Positions 16,810 to 26,401 of a stretch of 64,000 nt of DNA are shown here, piece after piece. The DNA lies in contig NZ_PDKF01000004.1 of NCBI RefSeq assembly GCF_004118855.1, forward strand, positions 221,911 through 285,910, read 5' to 3'. Made by a program: the position numbers and the translations under genes. Each line of letters begins with the position of its first letter. The first letter of the stretch is position 1. This stretch comes from Arcobacter sp. CECT 8983. GTDB lineage: Bacteria; Campylobacterota; Campylobacteria; Campylobacterales; Arcobacteraceae. Below the pieces are notes generated by a model, which had not been told where the DNA came from, searched no databases, and worked only from the letters and a program-made list of their open reading frames with translations.

Positions 16810-19539
16810 ATGGATTATAAAGAGAGTTTACTTTTACCAAATACAAAGTTTCCTATGAGAGGTAACTTACCACAAAACGAACCAAAAAAATATAAACTTT
16901 GGGATGAATCTAAAGTTTATGAAAAAATGAAGAAAAATAGAAAAGATGCACCTTCATTTACTTTACATGATGGACCACCATATGCAAATGGGCATATTCA
17001 TATAGGACATGCATTAAATAAAATATTAAAAGACATTATTGTTAAGTACCATTATTTTGATGGAAAATCAGTTAGATATGTTCCAGGTTGGGATTGTCAT
17101 GGTCTACCAATTGAACAAAAAGTTGAAGAAAAAATTGGAAGCACAAAGAAAAAAGAACTACCAAAGTCAAAAATAAGAGAACTTTGTAGAGAACATGCTG
17201 CAAGATTTATTGATATTCAAAGAGATGAGTTTAAAAAACTTGGTGTAATAGGGGATTGGGATAATCCTTATTTAACTATGGATTTTAAATTTGAAGCAAA
17301 TATTTATAGAGAACTTTGCGCAATTGCAAGTCAAGGTTTATTAGTTCAAAGATCTAAGCCAGTTTATTGGTCATGGGCAGCTCAAACTGCATTAGCTGAA
17401 GCAGAAGTTGAGTATGAAGATAAAACATCTGCTTCTATTTATGTTGCATTTAAACATGAAAAATTAGATGCAAGTTTAATTATTTGGACAACTACACCAT
17501 GGACATTGCCAGCTAATACAGGTATCTCTTTAAATGGTGAAGAAGAGTATGTTTTAACAAGTGATAAATTTATTGTTGCAAAAAAATTATATAACTCTTT
17601 AATTGAAGAAGAAGTTATCAAAGGTGATATTGTAGATTCTATTAATCCAAAAGATTTAGAAAACTCTCACGCTATTAATCCATTAAATGGAAGAGAATCT
17701 AAAATTATCCTTGGTGAACACGTTGAAATGGATGCTGGTACAGGTGCAGTTCATACAGCAGGTGGACATGGTGAAGATGACTACAAAGTTAGTTTAAGAT
17801 ATGGACTTGATGTTATTATGCCTGTTGATGCATATGGTAAATATGATGAGACAATTGTAAGAGAAAAATTATTCCATGATACAGATAAATATTTAGGTGT
17901 ACATGTATTTAAAGCAAATGAGTTAATTTTAGAAGATTTAGGTGATGCATTATTAAAACATACAGATATAAGACACTCTTATCCTCATTGTTGGAGAACT
18001 CATAAACCAATTATCTTTAGAGCAACAAAACAATGGTTTATTTCAATTGATGATGAGTATGGAGAAAAAAATAAAACTCTTAGAGAAAATGCACTTGAAG
18101 TAGTTGAAAATCTTACTTTCTATCCAGAGTGGGGAAGAAATAGATTAAGATCTATGCTTGATGGAAGACCTGATTGGTGTATCTCTAGACAAAGAGATTG
18201 GGGTGTGCCTATTGCATTCTTTAGAAATAAAAAGACTGATGAAATAATCTTTGATGAAAAAGTTCTTAACTTTACAGCAATGATTTTTGAGCAAAAAGGT
18301 TGTGATGCTTGGTATGATTTACCAATTGAAGAATTATTATATCCAGGAAGTGGATTAAATCCAGAAGATTTAGAAAAAACTATGGATATTTTAGATGTAT
18401 GGTTTGATTCAGGTTCTACTCAAAATGCTGTATTAAGATCTAGAAATTATGATGCTGGAACATTCCCTGCTGATATGTATTTAGAAGGAAGTGACCAACA
18501 TAGAGGTTGGTTCCAATCTTCACTTTTAACAACACTTGCTTCAAGTGAAGTTGCACCTTATAAGTCGATTTTAACACATGGATTCACTATGGATGAAAAA
18601 GGTGAAAAAATGTCTAAATCTAAAGGAAATGTTGTTGACCCTGCAAAAGTTATGAAGCAATATGGTTCTGAGATTTTAAGACTTTGGGTTGCAATGAGTG
18701 ATTATCAAAATGACCAAAAGATTTCAGATAATATTTTAAAGCAAAATGCAGAACTTTATAGAAAAATTAGAAATACAGCAAGATTCCTTTTAGCAAATAT
18801 TGATGATTTAGATGCAATTGTTGATGTTGAAAAAATGGGTAGCTTAGATACATGGATTTTAAGTAAAGCAAAGAAAGTATTTGATCAAATAGATGAAGCA
18901 TTTTCTGTTTATGAGTTCTCAAGAGGACTTAATAGATTAAACAACTTCTTAGTAGTTGATTTATCAGGTATTTATTTAGATGTTTGTAAAGATAGACTAT
19001 ATTGCGATGATAAAAATGATATTCATAGAAGAAGTTCTCAAAGTGCAATGGCAATTATTGCTAAAAAATTAATTTCAACTCTTTCTTGTATTTTAACTTA
19101 TACAATGGATGAGTTATTAGAGTTTGCACCAGAAGTAATTAAAGGTGAAACTAATGATATCTTTGATTTTGAAAAACAAATATTACCAACAGTTGAAAGT
19201 AAACTTAATGAAGAAGTTTTATTAAAAGCAAAAGAAAAGTTTTCTGAAGCAATTGATACACTTAAAAAAGATAAAACTATTAAGTCAACACTTGAACTTC
19301 AAATAGTTACTTCTTGTGAAGATGTTTTATCATTAGGACAAGCAGAAGCTAGTGACTGGTTCTTAGTAAGTGATGTTACAAGTGAAGCTTCATCAACTGA
19401 AGAATTAGCAAGTTTTGAAGTAGATGATATTAAATTTACTGTTTCAAAAGCAACACTAGAAAAATGTCCTAGATGTTGGAAGTTTACATCTGTAGATGAA
19501 GAAACACTTTGTTCTAGATGTGAAAGTGTGTTGAATTAA
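16810..19539 (+). CDS. ileS: Isoleucyl-tRNA synthetase
   Basis: A 909-residue class I synthetase charging tRNA-Ile. The HIGH motif is at residues 64-67 (in [11 protein letters not shown]), the catalytic-core GWDCHGLP segment follows, the editing domain has [10 protein letters not shown] and [15 protein letters not shown], and KMSKS is at 600-604. The C-terminus carries a four-cysteine zinc site (Cys886, Cys889, Cys901, Cys904). Length is normal for the bacterial type. The stop overlaps the ATG of a 36-residue ORF (TAATG), which starts a chain of closely packed genes through murE. Confidence 0.97.
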   Translation: MDYKESLLLPNTKFPMRGNLPQNEPKKYKLWDESKVYEKMKKNRKDAPSFTLHDGPPYANGHIHIGHALNKILKDIIVKYHYFDGKSVRYVPGWDCHGLPIEQKVEEKIGSTKKKELPKSKIRELCREHAARFIDIQRDEFKKLGVIGDWDNPYLTMDFKFEANIYRELCAIASQGLLVQRSKPVYWSWAAQTALAEAEVEYEDKTSASIYVAFKHEKLDASLIIWTTTPWTLPANTGISLNGEEEYVLTSDKFIVAKKLYNSLIEEEVIKGDIVDSINPKDLENSHAINPLNGRESKIILGEHVEMDAGTGAVHTAGGHGEDDYKVSLRYGLDVIMPVDAYGKYDETIVREKLFHDTDKYLGVHVFKANELILEDLGDALLKHTDIRHSYPHCWRTHKPIIFRATKQWFISIDDEYGEKNKTLRENALEVVENLTFYPEWGRNRLRSMLDGRPDWCISRQRDWGVPIAFFRNKKTDEIIFDEKVLNFTAMIFEQKGCDAWYDLPIEELLYPGSGLNPEDLEKTMDILDVWFDSGSTQNAVLRSRNYDAGTFPADMYLEGSDQHRGWFQSSLLTTLASSEVAPYKSILTHGFTMDEKGEKMSKSKGNVVDPAKVMKQYGSEILRLWVAMSDYQNDQKISDNILKQNAELYRKIRNTARFLLANIDDLDAIVDVEKMGSLDTWILSKAKKVFDQIDEAFSVYEFSRGLNRLNNFLVVDLSGIYLDVCKDRLYCDDKNDIHRRSSQSAMAIIAKKLISTLSCILTYTMDELLEFAPEVIKGETNDIFDFEKQILPTVESKLNEEVLLKAKEKFSEAIDTLKKDKTIKSTLELQIVTSCEDVLSLGQAEASDWFLVSDVTSEASSTEELASFEVDDIKFTVSKATLEKCPRCWKFTSVDEETLCSRCESVLN

Positions 19540-19649
19540 TGTTTGAATCTGAAGTAACATTGAACTTTATATTCTCTACAATAGCAGTAGTTTTATTAGT
19601 TACTGCTATTGGAGTTGTTTATGTTAATAAAAAGAGTAAAAAAGGTTAA
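19539..19649 (+). CDS. 36-residue single-pass membrane micro-protein
   Basis: A short ORF whose ATG overlaps the ileS stop (TAATG) and which ends 6 bases before the NifU-like gene. The protein opens [18 protein letters not shown], has one hydrophobic helix (about residues 8-29) and ends in a lysine-rich cytosolic tail (NKKSKKG), the usual layout of small bacterial inner-membrane proteins. The coupling and tight spacing argue that it is translated. I do not recognise a family. Confidence 0.6.
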   Translation: MFESEVTLNFIFSTIAVVLLVTAIGVVYVNKKSKKG

Positions 19650-19655
19650 TAAATT

Positions 19656-19934
19656 ATGATGCCATTTTCAGATGAGGATTTAAGACCACCAGTAAGCAAT
19701 ATTATAGAAACTAAAGTTTCGCCAATGTTAGCACGGGATGGTGGAGCAATAGAATTATTAGATATTATTGATGGAAGGGTATTTGTACAATTACAAGGTG
19801 CCTGTGTTGGATGTAGCGCAAGTTCTAGTACTCTAAAATTCATTGTTGAAAAAGAGTTAAAAGCTGCAATACATCCAGAACTACAAATAGTAAATGTACC
19901 ACAAGGTATGGAAAATAATTTACAGGAGCTTTAA
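19656..19934 (+). CDS. NifU-like C-terminal (Nfu) iron-sulfur scaffold
   Basis: A 92-residue protein made only of the NifU C-terminal domain. The CxxC pair Cys50/Cys53 in QGACVGCSAS binds a bridging [4Fe-4S] cluster between two subunits for delivery to apo-proteins. MLARDGGAIELL is the usual domain opening. It starts just after the micro-ORF and its TAA overlaps the next gene's ATG by one base. There are two adjacent ATGs; the first is taken. Confidence 0.9.
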   Translation: MMPFSDEDLRPPVSNIIETKVSPMLARDGGAIELLDIIDGRVFVQLQGACVGCSASSSTLKFIVEKELKAAIHPELQIVNVPQGMENNLQEL

Positions 19935-20527
19935 TGATAAATGAGAATAGATTATTCAATGAGGCTAATAGATATTTTTTAGATAAAAAGTTTGAAAAAG
20001 CCTTATTTATATATTCACAACTATCATCAAATTTTCCAACAAATAAAGAGTATAAAATCTATGCTCTTTTTTGTGATATCGCAAGTGAAGATGAACAAAA
20101 AGCAATGTCTTTATATGACTACTTCTCTGTAGCCAAAGATGAAAACTTAGAAGAAGCAATAGCATATGTAGAAGATGTAATAAATGCATATGATGGTGAT
20201 ATGGATAAAATGATGGACATTTTACAAGAATTAAGTTCATCAACTATTGATTCATTAGATGCTATTAAATATGAAGATTTTAAAAGACTTATTGATTCAA
20301 GGGGTTCTTTTAAAGTAGCTTTTGAAGATATTATGTTTTCTACAAAAGTTGCCATTGAATCAAAAGAAGATTTTTTTGATTTTGTTGATAAACTAATAGA
20401 AAATGATTTTAATAGTACAGCTTATTCATACCTAGATGGATTTAATGACTATTTTTCATATGATTCAAAAATAGAAGAGCTATATAAGAAATTAGAAGAG
20501 AAAAAACTTGCAACTAATCATAAATAA
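19934..20527 (+). CDS. TPR-like helical protein of unknown function
   Basis: A 197-residue soluble acidic protein without signal peptide. The first 60 residues (NRLFNEANRYFLDKKFEKALFIYSQL and onward) look like a tetratricopeptide hairpin with the A-x-Y-x(4)-F-x-KAL spacing; the rest is predicted helical. It overlaps the Nfu gene by one base and murE by 20 bases, so it is cotranslated with them. A similar gene ahead of murE is common in this phylum, but I cannot give a function. Confidence 0.8.
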   Translation: MINENRLFNEANRYFLDKKFEKALFIYSQLSSNFPTNKEYKIYALFCDIASEDEQKAMSLYDYFSVAKDENLEEAIAYVEDVINAYDGDMDKMMDILQELSSSTIDSLDAIKYEDFKRLIDSRGSFKVAFEDIMFSTKVAIESKEDFFDFVDKLIENDFNSTAYSYLDGFNDYFSYDSKIEELYKKLEEKKLATNHK

Positions 20528-21794
20528 TAAAATATATACTGACAACTCAAAAGAGGCAGTTTCTGGAACGGTTTTTGTACAATCAAAACAAAATGAAAAG
20601 TTTGTAGATGATGCAAAAGCTAATGGTTGCGAAAAAGTAATTAAAGCAACTGAACTTAAAGAACATTTTGATATGAGTTCTATAAAAGTAATTGGTATTA
20701 CAGGAACAAATGGAAAAACAACAACAGCAGGAGCTATTTATTCTATTCTTTTAGACTTAGGATATAAAGTAGCACTTCAAGGTACAAGGGGCTTTTTTAT
20801 AAATGATGAAAGAGTTGAAGAATATACTTTAACTACTCCTGTACAACTTGGAAATTTTGCTCATATTCAAAAAGCAATTGAAAATGAGTGTGAATTTTTT
20901 GTTATGGAAGTAAGTTCCCATGCAATTGAGCAAAAAAGAATTGAAGGTTTGGATTTTGAGCTTAAAATTCATACGAATATTACAAGAGATCATCTAGATT
21001 ATCATAAAACAATAGAAGAGTATATCAATATTAAAAACTCTTTCTTTGATGATGATAGTAAAAAGCTAATAAACAAAGATGATAAAGTAGTTAAGTTTAA
21101 TCCTACAAATACTTTAACATACTCTTTAGAAAATCCATCAACATATAAAGTAAATGCATACTCTTTTAAAAATGGAACTAATGTAATGTTCTCAAAAATA
21201 GAAGAGATGTATTCATATTCATCTTCTTTAATGGGAATATTTAATATCTATAATCTAACTGCTGCAATTGCAGCAGCTGATATGGTTACAGAAAAAAGTT
21301 TAGATGAGATTTGTGCTGTAGTTGAAAACTTTGCAGGGGTTAGTGGAAGAATGGAAACAATTAGTACAGACCCTTTTGTTATAGTTGATTTTGCCCATAC
21401 TCCTGATGGAATGAAAGAGGTTTTTGAAAGCTTTAATCATAAAAACATAATTGCAGTATTTGGTGCAGGTGGAAATAGAGATAAAGATAAAAGAGCAATA
21501 ATGGGACAAATGGCAGCAAACTTTGCTAAAACTATTATTGTTACTAGCGATAACCCAAGATTTGAAGACCCTGATTTAATTATTGAAGATATTTGTAAGG
21601 GAATTCAAAATAAAAATAATCTTTATGCTGAGGTTAATAGAAAAGAAGCTATTAAAAAAGGTATAGAATTAGCTAAAAAAGATAAAGATTCTGTACTTTT
21701 AATTTTAGGAAAAGGTGATGAACCTTATCAAATCATCTATGATCAAAAAATGCCTTTAAGTGATAAAGAAGAGGTTTTAAAACACTTAGGCTAA
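20508..21794 (+). CDS. murE: UDP-MurNAc-tripeptide synthetase MurE
   Basis: A 428-residue Mur ligase adding the third amino acid to UDP-MurNAc-L-Ala-D-Glu. ATP-binding GTNGKTT is at 66-72, the substrate-selecting DNPR is at 348-351 (the form used for meso-diaminopimelate), and the C-terminal LILGKGDEPYQ is present. It starts with TTG at 20508, inside the preceding gene, preceded by AGAAGAG; no ATG is close, and the first residues (LIINNKIYTDNS) fit the family. At 428 residues it is short because the first domain is reduced, as in other campylobacterotal MurE. Confidence 0.93.
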   Translation: MQLIINNKIYTDNSKEAVSGTVFVQSKQNEKFVDDAKANGCEKVIKATELKEHFDMSSIKVIGITGTNGKTTTAGAIYSILLDLGYKVALQGTRGFFINDERVEEYTLTTPVQLGNFAHIQKAIENECEFFVMEVSSHAIEQKRIEGLDFELKIHTNITRDHLDYHKTIEEYINIKNSFFDDDSKKLINKDDKVVKFNPTNTLTYSLENPSTYKVNAYSFKNGTNVMFSKIEEMYSYSSSLMGIFNIYNLTAAIAAADMVTEKSLDEICAVVENFAGVSGRMETISTDPFVIVDFAHTPDGMKEVFESFNHKNIIAVFGAGGNRDKDKRAIMGQMAANFAKTIIVTSDNPRFEDPDLIIEDICKGIQNKNNLYAEVNRKEAIKKGIELAKKDKDSVLLILGKGDEPYQIIYDQKMPLSDKEEVLKHLG

Positions 21795-21817
21795 AAGTAG
21801 AAATTATCTACTTTTAG
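21791..21817. terminator. Bidirectional terminator between murE and the PepSY operon
   Basis: 11-base arms (21791-21801 and 21807-21817) around a 5-base loop. It overlaps the ends of both converging genes and has T-runs on both sides. Confidence 0.75.
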
Positions 21818-22301
21818 TTTGAAGTTCTTTTATTAATTTATTTGTATTTCTTATACTAATAAAAATAGTTGCAAAAAGAAGGATAAATGCAATTGCAATT
21901 GATATTGTAACTGCTTTACTTGATGAAATTGTTGCATTCATTCTTTTTGAATTATTGTTTTTCTTTACTTTTTTTTCTTCTTTAATAAATCCTTCTTTAG
22001 GAGGAATTCCTTCTTTTATAACAGTATGCCCTGGTCCTCCATCAAGTAAAACTTGATATTTTATTTTAGGAATTTTTATAGTTAACTCATTTGAGTCAGG
22101 TAGTCTTTTTTCAAAAAGTATTTCTCCTGAGTTTAGAGCTTGCAGTTTTACAAAAGCTCCAGCTGCACTTTCTCCTGTATTAAACATTCCTTCAACTGTA
22201 ATTGTTCCATCATTATTATCAAATACATTTAATAGCAATGAGTGGGAATATAAAGTAGCAGGAACGAGAAAAATAAGTATTAATTTTACTATTTTATTCA
22301 T
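21804..22301 (-). CDS. Exported protein with C-terminal membrane anchor, iron-cluster associated
   Basis: A 165-residue protein: signal peptide (MNKIVKLILIFLVPATLYSHS), a beta-rich periplasmic region with DGTITVEGMFNTGESAAGAFVKL and DGGPGHTV, a lysine-rich linker, and a C-terminal helix (about 133-153). I use the ATG at 22301, not the in-frame ATG seven codons earlier, because it overlaps the PepSY gene stop as ATGA and has AAAGGA in front. It belongs to the operon of a PepSY membrane protein and a DUF3649-like protein downstream of a TonB receptor. Family not firmly recognised. Confidence 0.75.
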   Translation of the reverse strand: MNKIVKLILIFLVPATLYSHSLLLNVFDNNDGTITVEGMFNTGESAAGAFVKLQALNSGEILFEKRLPDSNELTIKIPKIKYQVLLDGGPGHTVIKEGIPPKEGFIKEEKKVKKNNNSKRMNATISSSKAVTISIAIAFILLFATIFISIRNTNKLIKELQTKSR

Positions 22302-23872
22302 TTTTTTCCTTTCATTTTCCAAAATTGTTTTGCTTCTTGTCTTTCTAAAGGAAGCTTTTTTGCAATATATATTAATAAAGCTCCAAATAAAATCAATCCT
22401 ATATCTACCCCTAAAATATTGTCCATATTATTAAAAATTAATGTAGTAGGATGAAAACCTGAATTTATAAAATGCACAATGCTAGATAAGATAAATAAAA
22501 TACCTCCTACGTATAAAAACTCTTTTGCTGCTTTATATGAGTTGATTCTATAAAAAGACCAAAAAAGAGTAAATAACCAGATATTATAGAAAATTCCTTT
22601 TTGCCATAAAACTCTATCTTGCAAATCAAAAGGCATTGTCCATTGAAGTACAAATAAAGTAGCAGTTGCAGGAATTACTCCTATCATTGAAGCTAAAGAA
22701 AATTTCCCAAGCCAATGATAAAATGTAATTTTACCGTCATATTTTTTTGCCTTTTTTTCTAAATAAAGCATTGTTCCAAAACCAATTGCAATAGCACATA
22801 AGGACATAATAATTGCTACAGCTATTCTTGAAAAGATATCAATACCAAATAAAAAGTGTAAAAAGAAAATTCCTTCAGATAAAAATACTGGCCAGACATT
22901 GTCAAGTACTTTTTTTTCTTTTATTAGTTCAGCAGTAACTGCACTAAATGTTAAACTTGGTTTATTAAATATTCCACCATTTAAAAATGGCTTATAAGGG
23001 TTATATCCAACAATTTCTACTTGTGCTGTTTTATCCTTCCAATTAATTAGTTTAACTTCTTTTAAATCTAATTGAGGGTTAATCTCCTTTGCTTTTTTTA
23101 GTAATTGATTTATTGGAAGCATTTTTTCATCTATATTTGCTTTCTTTATAGGTTTTGCTTGAGGAAATAAAACAGTGCCTACAACTGCATCTATAGCGTT
23201 TGCTTCTCCTTTAGATAAAATCTTTGACATTGGACCTGAACTAATTAAACCAACATTCATAACAGCACCACTAAGAGTAATTAAGAAAAAAGGAAGAAAA
23301 GCCCAAGTAAAAACTTGTACATGAATTTTTGAAAAGACTGCTTGTTGGGTTTTACCTTGATTTTTGAATTTCATTATTGTTATAAGAATAAGTCCAGTTA
23401 TAATTAATACCATCGTTCCAACAGCAACAAAACCAAAAGATAATCTTCCTATTAGTTTTAAAGGTTGTCCATAATGAAGTTCATTTAAAAAATCAGCTAA
23501 ATTACTTTGTTCTTTAGTTTCATTCTTTATCATTTCTTTAGTTAAAGGATTAAAAACAAGTGGCTTTGCAAATCTATGAGAGATTATAACAGCTGGGTCA
23601 CCCATATTTCCTGGTAGCTTAATTAATAAATTGTTTTTAGGGTAATTAGGTGTTGCTAAAGCTTTGTTTATCATCTCATTATAATCAATTTTTGTGATAT
23701 CAACTTTTTCAATATGTCGTGATGGCTTTTCCCATGTTTTAATATAGGGTAATAAAATAGCAAATACACCGAAAAAAATTGCGATATACATTATAATAGA
23801 AAAAGTCATCCCTGCTGCAATATGTATTCTAAATAGTCTTTGTTTAAATAGTTTTGATTTTGATTCTTCCAT
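22298..23872 (-). CDS. PepSY-associated transmembrane protein (siderophore-iron reductase type)
   Basis: A 524-residue inner-membrane protein of the PepSY_TM family: an N-terminal helix (about 15-40), an extracytoplasmic PepSY-like region, a helix pair near 145-215, a second periplasmic region containing EINPQLDLKEVKLINWKD, and several C-terminal helices. Members encoded beside TonB siderophore receptors (FpvG-like in Pseudomonas) take part in reductive iron release from siderophores. It overlaps the next gene by 4 bases (ATGA) and follows the DUF3649-like gene by 9 bases. The iron role is inferred from family and context. Confidence 0.82.
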   Translation of the reverse strand: MEESKSKLFKQRLFRIHIAAGMTFSIIMYIAIFFGVFAILLPYIKTWEKPSRHIEKVDITKIDYNEMINKALATPNYPKNNLLIKLPGNMGDPAVIISHRFAKPLVFNPLTKEMIKNETKEQSNLADFLNELHYGQPLKLIGRLSFGFVAVGTMVLIITGLILITIMKFKNQGKTQQAVFSKIHVQVFTWAFLPFFLITLSGAVMNVGLISSGPMSKILSKGEANAIDAVVGTVLFPQAKPIKKANIDEKMLPINQLLKKAKEINPQLDLKEVKLINWKDKTAQVEIVGYNPYKPFLNGGIFNKPSLTFSAVTAELIKEKKVLDNVWPVFLSEGIFFLHFLFGIDIFSRIAVAIIMSLCAIAIGFGTMLYLEKKAKKYDGKITFYHWLGKFSLASMIGVIPATATLFVLQWTMPFDLQDRVLWQKGIFYNIWLFTLFWSFYRINSYKAAKEFLYVGGILFILSSIVHFINSGFHPTTLIFNNMDNILGVDIGLILFGALLIYIAKKLPLERQEAKQFWKMKGKK

Positions 23873-23881
23873 TTTGATACC

Positions 23882-24184
23882 TTAATATAAAATAATTAGT
23901 GTTATTGAGAAAATAGTTGTAGGTACAATAAATCTATATAAAGCTTGAAACCTTGAAATTGAAAGGGCAATCCATGTTGTAGCTAATGCCCAGGTAAAAG
24001 TATTAATCATAATAGATATAATTGCTGCTTCTTTTACTTCCATTGGAGCTACTAGTGCAAAGGTAGTCATTCCTAAGTAAGCAACAATAAATCCTCCAAA
24101 TATAGAACAAAATATTCTAAAAAGACCTATTCTTTTACCATCTTTTTCAGGGATTATTAAATAGTTGTATATTTTTTTAAACAT
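23882..24184 (-). CDS. DUF3649-like small membrane protein
   Basis: A 100-residue protein with three hydrophobic stretches and an N-terminal arginine-containing segment (KDGKRIGLFRIFCSIFGGFIVAYLGMT). It resembles the DUF3649 iron-uptake associates that occur with PepSY_TM proteins in siderophore-receptor clusters. It sits between the TonB receptor and the PepSY gene on the same strand. Assignment is from recall of the family pattern and could be wrong. Confidence 0.6.
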   Translation of the reverse strand: MFKKIYNYLIIPEKDGKRIGLFRIFCSIFGGFIVAYLGMTTFALVAPMEVKEAAIISIMINTFTWALATTWIALSISRFQALYRFIVPTTIFSITLIILY

Positions 24185-24200
24185 TGTTTACCTTTATTTC

Positions 24201-24220
24201 CCAAAGAGAAAACTCTTTGG
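24201..24220 (-). terminator. Hairpin after TonB receptor gene
   Basis: CCAAAGAG and CTCTTTGG arms around AAAA, 9 bases past the receptor stop (24229) on the minus strand, with A/T-rich flanks. It may attenuate read-through into the DUF3649/PepSY genes. Confidence 0.65.
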
Positions 24221-24228
24221 AAAAATAA

Positions 24229-26298
24229 TTAAAATTTGTAGCTAATTGTTGCCATAATAGTTCGTGGAGTACCTGCATATACTCTTGGAGAACTAATAGC
24301 TCCTTCAACATACTCTTCATCAGTTAGATTTTGTGCAGTTAAACTTGCTTTCCAGTTACCTTTTTTATATCCTACTGTTGCATTATAAATAATTTCAGAA
24401 TCAAGTTTTAAATCATTTGAATTCGTTGTATATCTACTTCCTAAAAATCTAGCTCCCCCACCAATATATGTATTTGGTAAATTAAACGAACTTAAATGAT
24501 AAGTTGTAAAAATATTTGCAGTATGTGTTGGAATATTTTTTAGTCTATTATTGTCATTGTCTAAATCTTTTGTTTTTGTATATCCATATGAAGCTACAAT
24601 TGCTAAATTAGGTGTTATTTGACCTGCTAAATCAAATTCAATACCTTGTGATTGTTGTTTACCACTAGCTTTATAATAAGTATTTGGAGCAAGTCCTTGA
24701 ACTAAAGGAACATTCTCTTTTTCAATTTTAAAGATTGCAGCAGTTAGATTCAACTTGTCATCTAAGAATTTTTGTTTAATACCTAATTCATATCCTTTTC
24801 CTTCTTCTGGGTCAAGAATATTGTCTTTTTCATCCATGTTTGTACTTGGGGTAAAAGATTCTGAGTAGTTGGTATAAATTGAGGTATTATCAGTAAGTTT
24901 ATATACTAAACCTAATGAAGGAGTAGTGGCATCACTTTTCTGTCCATCTTTTGGTTTTGATTCACTATATCTTAATCCGGCATTAAAAATTAGATTTTCA
25001 GTTAAATGAATACTATCTTGTAAAAAAATACCCCAAGACTTGGTATATGTTTTATCTCCTGTCATATCTCTAGCTCCTGGATGATCAGATAAAGAAGTTA
25101 AATCTTCATAATCAGGATGGCTTAAATCAATAAAATATGGATTTGCAGGATCATAATGCATAAATGTTTGGCTATATGCTTTGTTATAATCAGCACCTAA
25201 AGAAATATTGTTCTTTACATTAAATATATTTAGCTCTTTGTTTAGAGTATATTGTAAAGCATGTTCTGAAAACTCTTGTTTTTGATAAGCATAAACTCTT
25301 TTTACTCTATTAGTAGTTTCATCATATGATTGTGGCATGTGAACATCACCATTTGTTCCAACATAATCAATATATCTATACTTAAAATTTGAATTCCATG
25401 TATCAAAATTGCTATTTAAATCAAAGCCTACTATTTTTTGAGTCTTTTTAAATTCCTCATCGGGATGTGAACTAAGATTTTCAACTGGTGCTATAAGGTC
25501 TCCTTTGCTATTTATAAAAGTACCAAAAGAAGAGGGTGTTTTTTCTCTTAAATATTCAGCCATAATAGAAAAGGTATGGTTATCATTTAAATCATATGCA
25601 AGAGTTGGTGCAATAAAAAATCTATTTATATCTGTATTTGAGTTAGTATAATCTTCTCCATGTTTAATACTTGTAACAACTCTATATCTAAGTGAAGCAT
25701 CACTATTTATACCTCCACCAAAATCTGCATTAGTAGTATAAGCTGTATGTTCGTCAACTTTAAATTGAACTTCTGCATGGTCTTGTTTTTGTGGCTTCTT
25801 TTTTACAAGATTAACAATTCCTCCAGGGCTTGATTGTCCATATTGTAAAGAGCTTGGACCTTTTAATACTTCAAGTGATTGTAAATTATAAATTTCTTGA
25901 TTTATAGTACTATTTGTAATTTTCATACTATCAATTAAAATTGGAACATTAGAAAATCCTCTCATTCCAATTTGAATACTTCTTCCATGACTATTGCCTT
26001 CATAAGTTGTATTCGAAGACATTTTAATAATATCTTCTAAACTTTGAGGTTGATAATCTTCAAGAAAATCTTCATTAAAAACTTGGATTGATTTAGCACT
26101 ATCTTCTAGATCAATATTTGTTCTATTTATAGAAGGTTTATCAAAGCTTACATAGTTTGAAGCTTCTGAACCAACAACAGTAACTGTGTCTAATTTTTTT
26201 ATTTCTTCTTTTTTTGTGTCCGCGAATAATGACGTACTAGCAAGTAGTAAGCTAGAAAGGTAGATTGATAGATTTTTTTTTGAAAAATAAAATCCCAT
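24229..26298 (-). CDS. TonB-dependent siderophore receptor
   Basis: A 689-residue outer-membrane receptor. The signal peptide ends at SLFADT, a TonB-box-like segment (LDTVTVVG) follows, then a plug domain (FNEDFLEDYQPQSLEDIIKM, RGFSNVPILIDSMK, LEVLKGPSSLQYGQSSPGGIVN) and a 22-strand-type barrel ending in the aromatic C-terminus ATISYKF. The plug motifs are those of ferric-siderophore receptors. I start it at 26298, where AAGGAGC precedes the ATG; the in-frame ATG at 26355 would begin inside a Fur-like box. Likely followed by DUF3649, PepSY and exported-protein genes in one iron-regulated unit. Confidence 0.93.
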   Translation of the reverse strand: MGFYFSKKNLSIYLSSLLLASTSLFADTKKEEIKKLDTVTVVGSEASNYVSFDKPSINRTNIDLEDSAKSIQVFNEDFLEDYQPQSLEDIIKMSSNTTYEGNSHGRSIQIGMRGFSNVPILIDSMKITNSTINQEIYNLQSLEVLKGPSSLQYGQSSPGGIVNLVKKKPQKQDHAEVQFKVDEHTAYTTNADFGGGINSDASLRYRVVTSIKHGEDYTNSNTDINRFFIAPTLAYDLNDNHTFSIMAEYLREKTPSSFGTFINSKGDLIAPVENLSSHPDEEFKKTQKIVGFDLNSNFDTWNSNFKYRYIDYVGTNGDVHMPQSYDETTNRVKRVYAYQKQEFSEHALQYTLNKELNIFNVKNNISLGADYNKAYSQTFMHYDPANPYFIDLSHPDYEDLTSLSDHPGARDMTGDKTYTKSWGIFLQDSIHLTENLIFNAGLRYSESKPKDGQKSDATTPSLGLVYKLTDNTSIYTNYSESFTPSTNMDEKDNILDPEEGKGYELGIKQKFLDDKLNLTAAIFKIEKENVPLVQGLAPNTYYKASGKQQSQGIEFDLAGQITPNLAIVASYGYTKTKDLDNDNNRLKNIPTHTANIFTTYHLSSFNLPNTYIGGGARFLGSRYTTNSNDLKLDSEIIYNATVGYKKGNWKASLTAQNLTDEEYVEGAISSPRVYAGTPRTIMATISYKF

Positions 26299-26339
26299 TA
26301 ATTTGCTCCTTGTAATAAGTAGCCGAATATTACTATTAA

Positions 26340-26354
26340 TGATTATGATTATCA
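26340..26354. promoter_or_regulatory. Fur-like box upstream of TonB receptor
   Basis: 7-1-7 inverted repeat TGATTAT-G-ATTATCA with one mismatch to symmetry, 42-56 bases upstream of the receptor ATG. It matches the classical Fur hexamer/7-1-7 pattern (GATAAT). It implies iron repression of the receptor operon and possibly of the AraC gene on the other side. Confidence 0.65.
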
Positions 26355-26401
26355 ATATATTAAAGTCAAAAAAGGGAAAAATTTATCTATAAAGGGGAAA
26401 A

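Noticed and set aside
20007-20355. Two minus-strand frames inside the TPR-like gene
   Set aside because: Both are antisense shadows of the 19934-20527 gene, without SD or recognisable protein features.
26299-26355. Extra N-terminal residues of the TonB receptor (in-frame ATG at 26355)
   Set aside because: The Ile-rich extension is the translation of a Fur-like box; a good SD and signal peptide start lie at 26298.
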